64,000 bases of DNA, from positions 1 through 64,000 of the forward strand of contig NZ_FQXC01000005.1 of assembly GCF_900129875.1 (NCBI RefSeq). Reading direction: 5' to 3'. Positions 51,078-61,744 of this stretch are shown in pieces. The notes beneath the pieces are model-generated. The model was given only the letters and a program-made list of their open reading frames with translations, searched no databases and was not told the DNA's origin. Within the stretch, counting starts at the first letter, position 1, and the number at the start of each line of letters is the position of its first letter. Position numbers and translations under genes: made by a program. The stretch is from Marivita hallyeonensis. GTDB taxonomy: Bacteria > Pseudomonadota > Alphaproteobacteria > Rhodobacterales > Rhodobacteraceae.

Positions 51078-51776
51078 TCACCGAGGCCGGTAAGTTGGCC
51101 CCGAACAGGGCAGGAAGACTCCGCTTCTTGGTCCGGTAGTGACTTGCGGCTTGCATTCAATCGCGTGGTTCAATCGCACTGCTGCGCCAGGTGTCTTGGG
51201 AAAGAAGTCACCAATATCGTAGGCGAGGCTGCGCTGCGGGTCGTAGGGCCCGGAAGGCCACGTTTTGTAGGCGGCAACGTAAATGCGGTGTGCATAAGGT
51301 GCCTTGTCTGGGAAGCGTGGCGGCTCTGTAAAGAACCGCCTCCAAGCCCCAGACACGTGGCTGGACAAACCATCTCCAAACTCCGCGTTCGACAATAGCT
51401 GATGGGCTTCCACCCAGATGCTAGCCAGTTGACTTGATTGAGCGGGGGTCATGCCTTCAAGCCCGACATAGCAGCTGCCCGGAAAATATAGGATACGCAC
51501 TGCATCGTCCGGAGACGTGATCCTGAAGCGAGTTACTTGGCGACCACCTCTAACCGTGACACGCTCTTGAGACACTGCAAACCCAGCCCGTCTCATTGCT
51601 TGGCTGACTGTGGTCGGACTGCTTGCATGGGAACATGCACGCGCAGCACGTTGTGCCACAGCAAAACTCTGTGCGTTGGCAGGCATTCGGCTCACTGTCG
51701 AAGTATCGACGGGTGGTATTCCACACCCTGGCAATATCGCAATGCACGCAGCGGCTATGATGGACAAACGAAGCAT
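51078..51776 (-). CDS. Hypothetical lipoprotein between sucC and sucD
   Basis: A 232-residue protein starting MLRLSIIAAACIAILPGCGI, a lipoprotein signal with the lipidated Cys at 18. The mature part has no recognised domain; it is moderately basic with aromatic-rich stretches and two further Cys residues that could pair. Only 9 bases separate it from the sucC stop, so it is almost certainly on the suc transcript, but no strong ribosome site is seen. It probably sits in the periplasmic face of a membrane. Confidence 0.65.
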   Translation of the reverse strand: MLRLSIIAAACIAILPGCGIPPVDTSTVSRMPANAQSFAVAQRAARACSHASSPTTVSQAMRRAGFAVSQERVTVRGGRQVTRFRITSPDDAVRILYFPGSCYVGLEGMTPAQSSQLASIWVEAHQLLSNAEFGDGLSSHVSGAWRRFFTEPPRFPDKAPYAHRIYVAAYKTWPSGPYDPQRSLAYDIGDFFPKTPGAAVRLNHAIECKPQVTTGPRSGVFLPCSGPTYRPR

Positions 51777-51785
51777 TGGAGAGAC

Positions 51786-52979
51786 TTAGCCCTTAACCGC
51801 CTTCACGATCTTCGCGGCACCGTCTTTCAGGTCGTCCGCTGCGATCACGTCCACGTCCGACTCATTGATGATCTTCTTACCGGCTTCCACGTTTGTGCCT
51901 TCGAGGCGCACAACGAGCGGGACTTGCAAACCAACTTCTTTCACCGCGGCCACGACGCCCTCGGCGATGACGTCACAGCGCATGATGCCGCCGAAGATGT
52001 TGACAAGGATGCCTTTGACATTGGGGTCAGAGGTGATGATCTTGAACGCCTCGGTCACCTTTTCCTTGGTCGCGCCGCCGCCCACGTCGAGGAAGTTGGC
52101 AGGCTCGGCCCCGTAGAGCTTGATGATGTCCATCGTCGCCATCGCCAGACCCGCGCCGTTGACCATGCAGCCGATCTCGCCGTCCAGCGCGATGTAGTTG
52201 AGGTCGTACTTGGACGCTTCGAGCTCTTTCGGGTCTTCTTCGGTCTCGTCGCGAAGTTCGGCAATTTCCGGGTGGCGATAGATTGCGTTGCCGTCGAAGC
52301 CCATCTTGGCGTCGAGGCATTTCAGATCGCCCTCATCGGTCACGATGAGCGGGTTGATTTCGAGCATCTCCATGTCTTTTTCGGTGAAGAGCTTGTAGAG
52401 CGTGCCCATCAGTTGAACGCACTGCTTTACCTGCTTGCCTTCGAGGCCGAGGTTGAACGCGATGCGGCGGCCGTGGAACGGCTGGTACCCAGTGGCGGGA
52501 TCGACAGAGAAGCTGAGGATTTTCTCGGGCGTGCTTTCGGCCACTTCCTCAATATCCATGCCGCCTTCGGTTGAGGCGACGAAGGACACGCGGCTGGTCT
52601 GGCGGTCAACGAGAAGCGCGAGGTACATCTCGGTCTCGATGCCCGAGCCGTCTTCGATGTAGATGCGGTTGACCTGCTTACCCGCAGGGCCGGTCTGTTT
52701 GGTGACCAGCGTGCGGCCCAGCATTTTCTTGGCTTCTTCGGCGGCTTCCTCCACCGACTTCGCCAGACGGACCCCACCGGCCTCGCCAGCGGTTTCTTCC
52801 TTGAATGAGCCCTTGCCGCGGCCGCCCGCGTGGATCTGCGCCTTCACCACCCAGAGCGGGCCGTCCATCTCGCCTGCCTTGGTCTTGGCCTCTTCAGCCT
52901 TGAGAACCACGCGGCCATCCGACACCGGAGCGCCGTAGCTGCGTAGCAGGGCTTTTGCCTGATACTCGTGGATGTTCAT
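51786..52979 (-). CDS. sucC: Succinate-CoA ligase, ADP-forming, beta subunit
   Basis: A 397-residue ATP-grasp beta subunit. [19 protein letters not shown] begins the protein, [18 protein letters not shown] is the nucleotide-binding segment, and [18 protein letters not shown] lies in the C-terminal ligase domain. It is first gene of the sucC-sucD-sucA-sucB transcript. A paired GTGATCAC operator lies about 115 bp upstream of the start. Confidence 0.97.
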   Translation of the reverse strand: MNIHEYQAKALLRSYGAPVSDGRVVLKAEEAKTKAGEMDGPLWVVKAQIHAGGRGKGSFKEETAGEAGGVRLAKSVEEAAEEAKKMLGRTLVTKQTGPAGKQVNRIYIEDGSGIETEMYLALLVDRQTSRVSFVASTEGGMDIEEVAESTPEKILSFSVDPATGYQPFHGRRIAFNLGLEGKQVKQCVQLMGTLYKLFTEKDMEMLEINPLIVTDEGDLKCLDAKMGFDGNAIYRHPEIAELRDETEEDPKELEASKYDLNYIALDGEIGCMVNGAGLAMATMDIIKLYGAEPANFLDVGGGATKEKVTEAFKIITSDPNVKGILVNIFGGIMRCDVIAEGVVAAVKEVGLQVPLVVRLEGTNVEAGKKIINESDVDVIAADDLKDGAAKIVKAVKG

Positions 52980-53091
52980 CGGTCAACTGTCCCGTCTTTT
53001 GCTGCGATTTTGGCCGATATACGATTGTATACCGACAGAGATTAAAGGCTTTTTTGACGCAGGGTCGGCATTTGAGCGAAAAACCGACATA

Positions 53092-53122
53092 TGTGATCAC
53101 ACGTGAAAATCGTGTGATCACA
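53092..53122. promoter_or_regulatory. Paired GTGATCAC operator upstream of sucC
   Basis: TGTGATCACACG (53092-53103) and CGTGTGATCACA (53111-53122) form perfect 12-bp arms around seven bases, and each arm is itself centred on a GTGATCAC palindrome. The two palindromes are 21 bp apart, two helical turns. The same arrangement precedes sdhC at 61597-61627. A GntR-family TCA-cycle activator such as AkgR, described in Rhodobacter sphaeroides, is the leading candidate; I have not confirmed its motif. Confidence 0.75.
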
Positions 53123-53229
53123 AACCGGGTGTTGCAGGTGGGATTGATTCGTTGAAGCTGGCCGTTCGGCTTCGAACGTTGCCTGCACCAGGCGGGAATG
53201 ACCAGCGTCCGCCGGTCTACGGGTGAAGC

Positions 53230-53958
53230 CTAGCTGACCTTCTGCAGTCCGATCAGTTCCATCATCTCTTCTGGAGTGATCGCCGGGAAGTCTTCGGAAT
53301 AGCCGAATATGTCGTCGCCCATCCGGTGCAAGGTGTACCCCGCCTTGGAGAGATGCGCGCGGATCTGCGCGTCTTCTTTTTCGTCCTTCCCATTGCTTTC
53401 GATCAGGATTGCCTTGGGTTTGATCTTGGAGAGGGTCGCGCCTTTCAGAACGGCCATCTCGTGGCCTTCCACATCGACGACCAGAAGGTCTGTTGTCTTG
53501 ATCTTTTCGGCCTTGAGGATCGAGGACAGCGTCCGGACCTTGATGTCCGTGCTTTCGATATCGTCATCCTCGGGCGCGGCGACTCCGCTCAAAACAGTCT
53601 CGAGACGGGTCTTGTCCAGGGTGGCACACCCCTTGGCCCATTCAGGATACTTGGTCTCTCCGGTCTTGGAGAGATGGTGGAGTTTCAAGGTGCCTGTCTT
53701 GTCCGACACGCCGCAATTGACGAGCGTGAAATTATTCCGGCCTTTGTACCTTTTGGAGAGTTCGGAGAAATACGTGGGATTGGGTTCGATAAGCACGCCG
53801 CTCCAGTTGCGCGCTTCCGCGATCTTGTAGACGGGATCATCCATCAGGCCATCATTGGCACCGACTTGAACATAGTGCACGGTATCGTCGCCAAGACGTG
53901 AGAGCAAAAAGTCTCTTACCCGGTTGACGACCATTTTGGGACGGACACCAATTAACAT
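53230..53958 (-). CDS. FkbM family methyltransferase
   Basis: A 242-residue S-adenosylmethionine-dependent methyltransferase. VQVGANDGLMDDPVY is the cofactor loop, VLIEPNPTYFSELSKRY is the acidic ribose-binding strand, and DLLVVDVEGHEMAVLKGA is the FkbM-type post-motif. It likely O-methylates a sugar. The ATG at 53958 overlaps the glycosyltransferase stop (TGATG), with AAGGAGG seven bases upstream; GTG at 53961 is less well spaced. Confidence 0.88.
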   Translation of the reverse strand: MLIGVRPKMVVNRVRDFLLSRLGDDTVHYVQVGANDGLMDDPVYKIAEARNWSGVLIEPNPTYFSELSKRYKGRNNFTLVNCGVSDKTGTLKLHHLSKTGETKYPEWAKGCATLDKTRLETVLSGVAAPEDDDIESTDIKVRTLSSILKAEKIKTTDLLVVDVEGHEMAVLKGATLSKIKPKAILIESNGKDEKEDAQIRAHLSKAGYTLHRMGDDIFGYSEDFPAITPEEMMELIGLQKVS

Positions 53959-54794
53959 CACGCAGCCTCCTTTGTGATGGGACCGTTGGCAGGGTTGATG
54001 CCGTGTTTCTCACATAAGCGGCCAAGAAAAGATCTTGGATGCGGGACGCCATCGCTCTTTGCCAAAAGGTTTCTGATCTTTGAGCCGTAGAAGTGTACGG
54101 ACAGTGTTTCTTCCGGAATCGAGATTTTTGCGCGCCACGGCATTTGCAATACACGTGAGATTTCCCCACCGGAGATCGGGTACAGAACGTCTTTCCCGGT
54201 TGTGTGCTTGGCTTCATCATGACGCCAGGCGAAATGCGTGATCGCGAACGGCCCCCAGATTTCCCAAGGTAATTCGCTGACATGCATTGGATTTCCCGCC
54301 TTGCGCCGGGCTTCATATTCGGCGCGGACCGTTTTGCGCACGAAGGGGAAGTCTTCGGGAAGATCGGGATATTGGTGGGATGTGAATTCGAGCAAGCCCG
54401 CAAGCGTTGGCGAGTCTTTCGGCAGACGAAGCACGCCATTGGCGATCACTGTGTTGAAATGATTGCCGAAAAGGTAGTCGACTTCCGGAAAAGGTTTTGT
54501 GCAGTACGCGTCCGTGTCCACCCAGATTTCATCGGTTTTCGACAGGAGATGATAGCGAAACTTGTCCGAGTGTGGACCTGCCTTACCGCTTTGGGCATTC
54601 ACGATGAATTCGGTTGCTGGCAGGATTTCGTTTGCGTCCGCGATCTCAACGCCGTCGGGGACGTTGCCGACCGTGTCATAGACATAGAGCTTGGTCCGGT
54701 GACCTGCATCGACAAAAGATTGCAGGCACAGTTGCTCAAGAAACGTCAGAGGTGCCCCAATCCACAAAGAGGCAATGACAGGACGTTCGCTCAT
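53958..54794 (-). CDS. Glycosyltransferase-like protein with a DXD motif
   Basis: A 278-residue protein. VIASLWIGAPLTFLEQLCLQ begins a GT-A-like fold, DEIWVDTDAYC carries a DXD motif for sugar-nucleotide metal binding (about residues 90-95), and FAITHFAWRHDE and LSVHFYGSKIR are further conserved-looking blocks resembling the Gly_transf_sug group. The ATG at 54794 was chosen; in-frame starts upstream lack support. With the FkbM gene it forms a two-gene unit, probably modifying a surface or secreted glycan. Confidence 0.72.
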   Translation of the reverse strand: MSERPVIASLWIGAPLTFLEQLCLQSFVDAGHRTKLYVYDTVGNVPDGVEIADANEILPATEFIVNAQSGKAGPHSDKFRYHLLSKTDEIWVDTDAYCTKPFPEVDYLFGNHFNTVIANGVLRLPKDSPTLAGLLEFTSHQYPDLPEDFPFVRKTVRAEYEARRKAGNPMHVSELPWEIWGPFAITHFAWRHDEAKHTTGKDVLYPISGGEISRVLQMPWRAKISIPEETLSVHFYGSKIRNLLAKSDGVPHPRSFLGRLCEKHGINPANGPITKEAA

Positions 54795-55064
54795 GCACGA
54801 AACCCCAATTCTACTGCTCGGCTTTTGCCGTCTTTTGGCAGGCACCGTAAGCGTCAGGGATCACGTGTCAATTTTTCGATGTGTTCGGGTAGAACTGCTC
54901 TGATGAGTGGCACATCTTTGCTACGCGCGACGGATCTGCGGAACAGAGGCGCACGCACGCGGGCACGTGCTTTTCTCATGGTCTTGTGTACAGGAAGTTG
55001 AGCGCTTTTGCACGCCGGTGCGGCCCCCAGAGCGTGTCCGAAGGCCGCGTTATTGACGTAGATG

Positions 55065-56931
<1,867 letters not shown>

Positions 56932-56951
56932 GCGGGACATGTTTGTCCGAT

Positions 56952-57266
56952 CTACGCGTCTTCGGACGGTTTCGAAAGCGCCTCTGCCAGTTGTTCGTAG
57001 GATTGACCGCTGGCCGCGAGGCAGGTCAGGCCGCGCGCGTTGGTGATGGTGATCGTCCAGGTGCCGGTTTCGGTTGACGCGAACACCTCGACCACGGTGT
57101 TGTTTTGCGCGAGGCCCACCGATTGCCGCGTCTCTCCGTAGGCGGAGGCGAGGCGTTCGATCACCTGCTCGCGCGGCGCGCAATTGGCTTGTGCATTGGC
57201 AAGCGTCGCGGTCGTCAGAAGCGCGCCGATTGTGAGCAGTGTCATCTTCCAGAAAGTCGTGTGCAT
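56952..57266 (-). CDS. Hypothetical small secreted protein
   Basis: A 104-residue protein with a signal peptide (MHTTFWKMTLLTIGALLTTA, cleavage near ANAQA). The 75-residue mature part has two Cys (NCAPRE and GLTCLAA) that may form a disulfide. No domain was recognised. It is likely periplasmic. It is divergent from mcl2 with about 200 bp between the starts. Confidence 0.72.
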   Translation of the reverse strand: MHTTFWKMTLLTIGALLTTATLANAQANCAPREQVIERLASAYGETRQSVGLAQNNTVVEVFASTETGTWTITITNARGLTCLAASGQSYEQLAEALSKPSEDA

Positions 57267-57462
57267 GGCCGTCCCCCGATATGGCTGAATGTGGCGGGAA
57301 GCGTCCGTATGGGGGCCTTACATTTGGTTAACGGTGCGTTCGGGAGCGGGGATCGAGTGACTTTTTTCTGCGCTGCGGCACATCGGCGCTTGCAGTTTTT
57401 GGAAAAGAATGTAGCTGTCTGGCGCAAGATTATTTCGCGTGACGCCGATCAGGAGACCCGAC

Positions 57463-58320
57463 ATGGACATGCGCAGCCGCCCTTACCGCTCTGTTCTTTA
57501 TATCCCGGGGTCAAAAGATCGCGCGTTGGAAAAGGCGCGGTCGCTGCCGGTGGACGCGATCATCTTCGATTTGGAGGACGCCGTCGCGGTGGACGAAAAG
57601 CCTGCCGCGCGGGCAACGCTGACAGAGGCCTTGGCGAGCGGCGGCTATGGTCCACGGGTGAAGATCGTGCGGATCAATGGGCTAGATACCGAATGGGGCC
57701 GCGCAGATGCGGAGGCGGTGCGGAACATGGACTGCGACGCGGTGCTGTTGCCGAAAGTCGAAAGCGCGGCGCAGCTTGATGCACTGGCCGAGATCACCGG
57801 AGACCTACCGATCTGGGCGATGATGGAGACGCCGCGCGGGATGCTGAATGCCGCAGAGATCGCGGCGCATCCGAAACTGGCGGGCATGGTCATGGGGACC
57901 AATGATCTGGCCAAGGAGTTGCAATCGCGGTTCCGGCCGGACCGGTTGCCTATGCTGACGTCGTTGTCGCTGTGCCTCTTGGCGGCGAAGGCTGAGGGGT
58001 TGGTGATCGTCGATGGCGTTTACAACGCGTTCAAGGATGACGAGGGGCTCAAAGCCGAATGCGCGCAGGGGCGTGACATGGGGTTCGATGGCAAGACGTT
58101 GATCCATCCGGCGCAGGTGGAGATTGCGAATACGGCCTTTGCGCCGGCGCCCGAGGAGATCGACCTGGCCCGCCGACAAATCGCGGCGTTCGAAGAGGCC
58201 GAGGCGGCTGGGCAGGGGGTCGCGGTGGTCGATGGCAAGATCGTCGAAAACCTTCACGTTGCCACTGCGCGCGAAATACTGGCAAAGTCCGAGGCGATTG
58301 AAGCAATTACTGCGGGATAA
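57463..58320 (+). CDS. mcl2: CoA ester lyase family protein, probable (3S)-malyl-CoA thioesterase
   Basis: A 285-residue HpcH/HpaI-type (CitE-like) protein: RSVLYIPGSKDRALEKA, IFDLEDAVAVDEK with the Mg-binding acids, WAMMETPRGMLNA, and GFDGKTLIHPAQVE. The ATG at 57463 has AGGAG seven bases upstream. In Rhodobacter sphaeroides a protein of this family and size near the sdh genes is the malyl-CoA thioesterase Mcl2, and the order here matches. It would release malate in the ethylmalonyl-CoA pathway. A citrate lyase-like lyase activity cannot be excluded from motifs alone. Confidence 0.82.
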   Translation: MDMRSRPYRSVLYIPGSKDRALEKARSLPVDAIIFDLEDAVAVDEKPAARATLTEALASGGYGPRVKIVRINGLDTEWGRADAEAVRNMDCDAVLLPKVESAAQLDALAEITGDLPIWAMMETPRGMLNAAEIAAHPKLAGMVMGTNDLAKELQSRFRPDRLPMLTSLSLCLLAAKAEGLVIVDGVYNAFKDDEGLKAECAQGRDMGFDGKTLIHPAQVEIANTAFAPAPEEIDLARRQIAAFEEAEAAGQGVAVVDGKIVENLHVATAREILAKSEAIEAITAG

Positions 58321-58323
58321 GCC

Positions 58324-58875
58324 ATGTTCACCCTTCTGACACTCGGTCTTGCGCTGTGGATACTGGCGCATGTCTTCAAACGCGTCGCCCCGGAACGGCG
58401 CGCGGCGATGGGCGACAAGGGCAAAGGTATCGTTGCGGTTCTCCTATTCATCAGCCTTGGCCTGATGATCTGGGGCTATCGCGGGGCGGACTTCATCCCT
58501 GTCTGGTCCCCGCCGAGCTTTATGGTGCACATCAACAACCTTCTGATGCTTGTCGCGGTGTTCGTCTTCGGTATGAGCGCAACAACCGGGCGTTTGCGCG
58601 GGAAAATGCGGCATCCGCAACTGACCGCCGTCAAGATCTGGGCAGTGGCACATTTGCTGGTGAACGGCGATCTGGCGGCGATTATCCTTTTTGGGGGCAT
58701 GCTGATCTGGGCGGTGCTCGAGGTGATCCTGATCAATCGGGCTGAGCCGGTGTGGGATCGGCCCGAACCGGGTGAGGCGAAGAAGGATGTGGTTCTCGTG
58801 ATCATCACACTCGTCGCTTATGGCGTGATGACAGGTCTTCACGCATGGCTGGGCGTTTGGCCGTTTCCGGGGTGA
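58324..58875 (+). CDS. NnrU family membrane protein
   Basis: A 183-residue protein with about five membrane helices and NnrU-type segments: the early LALWILAHVFKRVAPERRA and VKIWAVAHLLVNGDLAAIILFGGMLIWA. NnrU was named in denitrification clusters, but members are widespread and the function is unclear. It starts three bases after the mcl2 stop and ends three bases before the DUF1737 gene. Confidence 0.85.
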   Translation: MFTLLTLGLALWILAHVFKRVAPERRAAMGDKGKGIVAVLLFISLGLMIWGYRGADFIPVWSPPSFMVHINNLLMLVAVFVFGMSATTGRLRGKMRHPQLTAVKIWAVAHLLVNGDLAAIILFGGMLIWAVLEVILINRAEPVWDRPEPGEAKKDVVLVIITLVAYGVMTGLHAWLGVWPFPG

Positions 58876-58878
58876 GCT

Positions 58879-59082
58879 ATGAAAATCTACCGATTTCTGA
58901 CCGAGGATGACACATCGGCTTTTTGCCACAAGGTGTCGGATGCATTGAGCAAAGGCTGGGAGCTGTACGGCACACCGACCTACGCGTTCGATCAGGCCAA
59001 TGGCGTGATGCGCTGCGGGCAGGCGGTGACCAAAGAGATCGACAAACCCTATAGCCCCGACATGACGCTTGGACAGGAGTGA
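58879..59082 (+). CDS. DUF1737 domain protein
   Basis: A 67-residue cytoplasmic protein with the DUF1737 pattern: MKIYRFLTEDDTSAFCHKVS, then LSKGWELYGTPTYAFD. The function of the family is unknown. It lies between nnrU-like and mch with tight spacing, an order also remembered from Rhodobacter relatives. Confidence 0.82.
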   Translation: MKIYRFLTEDDTSAFCHKVSDALSKGWELYGTPTYAFDQANGVMRCGQAVTKEIDKPYSPDMTLGQE

Positions 59083-59123
59083 CCCCGATGAACGTGCAAA
59101 GCGAAATCACCAAGGAACGACCG

Positions 59124-60155
59124 ATGTCCAAAACGAATGCGGGTCGCTTTTTCGAGGATTATTCGGTGGGTCAGGTGATCCGTCACGCGGTGCCGCGGAC
59201 GGTGTCGGGCGGTGAGCGGGCGCTGTACCACGCGCTTTATCCTGCGCGACATGCGCTTTATTCGTCCGACTTTTTTGCGCAGTCCTGCGGTTTACCGTCG
59301 TCGCCGATCGACGACTTGGCGGCGTTTCATGTGGTGTTCGGCAAAACGGTGCCGGATGTGTCTTTGAACGCGGTTGCGAACCTTGGGTACGCCGAGGGGC
59401 GCTGGCTTGCCCCGGTCTATCCGGGTGACACGCTGCGGTCTGAATCCGAGGTGATCGGGCTCAAGCAGAACTCGAACGGCAAGACCGGGGTCGTCTGGGT
59501 CCGCACGCGCGGGATCAATCAGAACGACACGGTCGTCATGGAATATGTGCGCTGGGTGATGGTGCGGAAGCGGGATGTCGATGCGCCCGCGCCCGAAACG
59601 GTGGTGCCTGAGTTGAGCAAGGTGGTGCCGGTCGAGGATCTGGTGATCCCGAAGGGTCTGGATTTCACGGACTACGATTTCGAGTTGGCGGGCGAACCAC
59701 ACCGGTGGGGCGACTACACGGTGGGCGAGACCATTGACCATGTGGACGGTGTGACCATCGAGGAAGCCGAGCACATGATGGCGACGCGGCTCTGGCAGAA
59801 CACGGCGAAGGTGCATTTCGATGCGACGTTCCGGCCCGATGGGCAGCGGCTGATCTATGGCGGGCACGTCATTTCGATGGCGCGGGCGCTGTCGTTCAAC
59901 GGTTTGGCGAATGCGCAGATGATCGTGGGCCTGAACGGTGGCGCGCATGCGAATCCGTGCTTCAGTGGCGACACCGTGCGCGCGTGGTCCGAGGTGCTCG
60001 ACAAGGCCGAGACCGACATGTCGGGGGTTGGCGCGGTGCGGTTGCGGCTTGTGGCGACCAAGGCGGCGGGTTCGTTCGAACTTAAGGGAGAGGACGGCAA
60101 GTACCTGCCGCATGTCCTTCTTGATCTGGACTACTGGGCGCTGATGCCGACATGA
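59124..60155 (+). CDS. mch: Mesaconyl-CoA hydratase (MaoC-type double hot-dog)
   Basis: A 343-residue protein with two MaoC-like hot-dog halves. GRFFEDYSVGQVIRHAVPRT starts the first, and GDYTVGETIDHVDGVTIEEAEHM starts the second. The ATG at 59124 has AAGGA seven bases upstream; the earlier in-frame start at 59079 would overlap the previous gene and lacks support. Length and position beside mcl2 and sdh match the Rhodobacter mesaconyl-CoA hydratase, which interconverts mesaconyl-CoA and beta-methylmalyl-CoA. Confidence 0.87.
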   Translation: MSKTNAGRFFEDYSVGQVIRHAVPRTVSGGERALYHALYPARHALYSSDFFAQSCGLPSSPIDDLAAFHVVFGKTVPDVSLNAVANLGYAEGRWLAPVYPGDTLRSESEVIGLKQNSNGKTGVVWVRTRGINQNDTVVMEYVRWVMVRKRDVDAPAPETVVPELSKVVPVEDLVIPKGLDFTDYDFELAGEPHRWGDYTVGETIDHVDGVTIEEAEHMMATRLWQNTAKVHFDATFRPDGQRLIYGGHVISMARALSFNGLANAQMIVGLNGGAHANPCFSGDTVRAWSEVLDKAETDMSGVGAVRLRLVATKAAGSFELKGEDGKYLPHVLLDLDYWALMPT

Positions 60156-60874
60156 GGTCGGCGCTTGGACTGACGCTGGCCCTCGCCGCGACGCCTCTGT
60201 GTGCGGATGAGGCGGAGGATGCGTTTGTCGAAGCGAATATTCTTGGCATCTTTTACCATGAGCTTGGGCACGCCCTGATCGACGTGCTTCAGATGCCGGT
60301 CTTCGGGCAGGAGGAAGACGCGGCGGATGTGGCGTCGATCCTTTTGATTGACCAGTTCTTTGAGCCGGAAGCGGCCTTGCAGATGGCGTATGACGTCTCG
60401 GACGGGTTCTGGGCCGAGGCGGAGGTCAACCACGACGATCCGGTGCCGTATTGGGACGTGCACGGGCCGGATGAGCAGCGTTTCTACAACACGGTTTGCT
60501 TGTTCTACGGCGGCGACCCGGAGACGCGGGACGTGTTCGCCGAGGACATGGGGCTTCCGGAAGATCGTGCGGAGTATTGTCCGGAGGAGTATGACCTCGC
60601 GCTGGACAGTTGGGGCGCGGTGTTCGACGACCTGACGGGAGACGGCGTGCCGATGGCCTTTGTGACGGAAGGCCCCGGGTCAATCACGTCGGACGTCATC
60701 GGTGCCGAGGTTGCGGCGCTGAATGAGGATTTCGCGTTTCCGTCGGAAATCCTGGTGCGGGTTGAACCTTGTGGTGAGGCCAACGCGTTTTACGATCCGT
60801 CAGATCAGTCGATCATCATGTGCCAGGAGTTCGAAGATCACCTGCGCGACCTGTTTACGGTTCTGGGCAACTGA
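60152..60874 (+). CDS. DUF4344 putative zinc metallopeptidase, exported
   Basis: A 240-residue protein. The signal peptide (MRSALGLTLALAATPLCADE) is followed at once by GIFYHELGHALIDVLQMPVFG, with an HExxH zinc motif (His36, Glu37, His40). GQEEDAADVASI is typical of DUF4344 and may hold the third ligand. It is probably a periplasmic metallopeptidase of unknown target. It overlaps mch by 4 bp (ATGA). Confidence 0.8.
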   Translation: MRSALGLTLALAATPLCADEAEDAFVEANILGIFYHELGHALIDVLQMPVFGQEEDAADVASILLIDQFFEPEAALQMAYDVSDGFWAEAEVNHDDPVPYWDVHGPDEQRFYNTVCLFYGGDPETRDVFAEDMGLPEDRAEYCPEEYDLALDSWGAVFDDLTGDGVPMAFVTEGPGSITSDVIGAEVAALNEDFAFPSEILVRVEPCGEANAFYDPSDQSIIMCQEFEDHLRDLFTVLGN

Positions 60875-60920
60875 CACGAATGTGAGAGACGCGGCGCGTG
60901 GCGGCGTGCAACATCGCAGG

Positions 60921-61589
60921 ATGATGCTGCGCGGTATTCTTCCGGCCTTGTCTGCCCTTCTGCCGACCGCAGGGTGGGCGTGTGACCTCGCACTGGTGCT
61001 GGCAGTGGACGTTTCCGGTTCGGTGGACAGTTGGGAATACCGGTTGCAGCGCGACGGTATGGCAGCGGCTTTGCGGGATCCGGCGGTATCGGAAGCGCTT
61101 GTTGCCGCGCGGGCCGAGGTGATGGTGCTGCAGTGGACGGGATCAGGGCGCCAGAAGGTGACGGTGCCGTGGCGGACGATCGACAGCTTTGAGGGTCTGG
61201 ACGCCTTTGCTGATGAAGTGGCGGCTGACCCGCGCATCTGGCGCAACTTCTCGACGGCGATTGGGGAGGCGCTTGAAAAGTCCATCGCGCAGTTCGAAAA
61301 CGTGCCGCACTGCAAACGACGGGTCATCGATGTGTCGGGGGACGGCACGTCGAACGAAGGTGTGGAACCGTCCCGGTTGCGCGCGGCATTGCGCGCCGAG
61401 AGTATCACGGTGAATGCGATCGTCATCGAAAGCGCGGAGGAGGACCTGACGGGGTATTTCTGGGAAAACGTTATCTACGGCGACGGGGCTTTCGTTGTGA
61501 CTGCGTCGGATTTCAAAGAGTATCCCAAACGGATCCGGCAAAAGCTGCGCCGGGAAACTACCAAACAAACCGCAGAGTTGCGCCGATAG
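60921..61589 (+). CDS. DUF1194 von Willebrand factor A-like exported protein
   Basis: A 222-residue protein. A short signal peptide (MMLRGILPALSALLPTAGWA) precedes CDLALVLAVDVSGSVDSWEY, which contains the DxSxS metal-ion-dependent adhesion motif. CKRRVIDVSGDGTSNEG completes the vWA-like fold of DUF1194. It is likely periplasmic and binds an unknown partner. The ribosome site is weak, so the ATG at 60921 or the one at 60924 may be used. It lies 46 bp after the DUF4344 gene. Confidence 0.8.
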   Translation: MMLRGILPALSALLPTAGWACDLALVLAVDVSGSVDSWEYRLQRDGMAAALRDPAVSEALVAARAEVMVLQWTGSGRQKVTVPWRTIDSFEGLDAFADEVAADPRIWRNFSTAIGEALEKSIAQFENVPHCKRRVIDVSGDGTSNEGVEPSRLRAALRAESITVNAIVIESAEEDLTGYFWENVIYGDGAFVVTASDFKEYPKRIRQKLRRETTKQTAELRR

Positions 61590-61596
61590 TCGCAAA

Positions 61597-61627
61597 TGTG
61601 ATCACGCATTTTGCGCGTGTGATCACG
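61597..61627. promoter_or_regulatory. Paired GTGATCAC operator upstream of sdhC
   Basis: Palindromes GTGATCAC at 61598-61605 and 61619-61626 are 21 bp apart, with flanking GC/GC pairing that extends the symmetry. Spacing, core and distance to the first gene (about 118 bp to sdhC) match the site before sucC at 53092-53122. This marks sdh and suc as targets of the same regulator. Confidence 0.75.
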
Positions 61628-61744
61628 AGTTCCCGAAAATCTGTCGTGTTGCGCCAAAAAACCGCGCCTCTGCGCGGTCGTGTCCCGTGACTCGGGTCAC
61701 AAAACCAATACAAAGACGGTCAGGAACCGAAAAGGACTCAGACC

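Noticed and set aside
54854-54980. A possible 41-residue basic peptide gene (MRKARARVRAPLFRR...) on the minus strand between mdh and the glycosyltransferase gene
   Set aside because: There is no clear ribosome site or recognisable family; Arg-rich short frames are common in this composition. The 270-bp gap otherwise holds nothing I can name.
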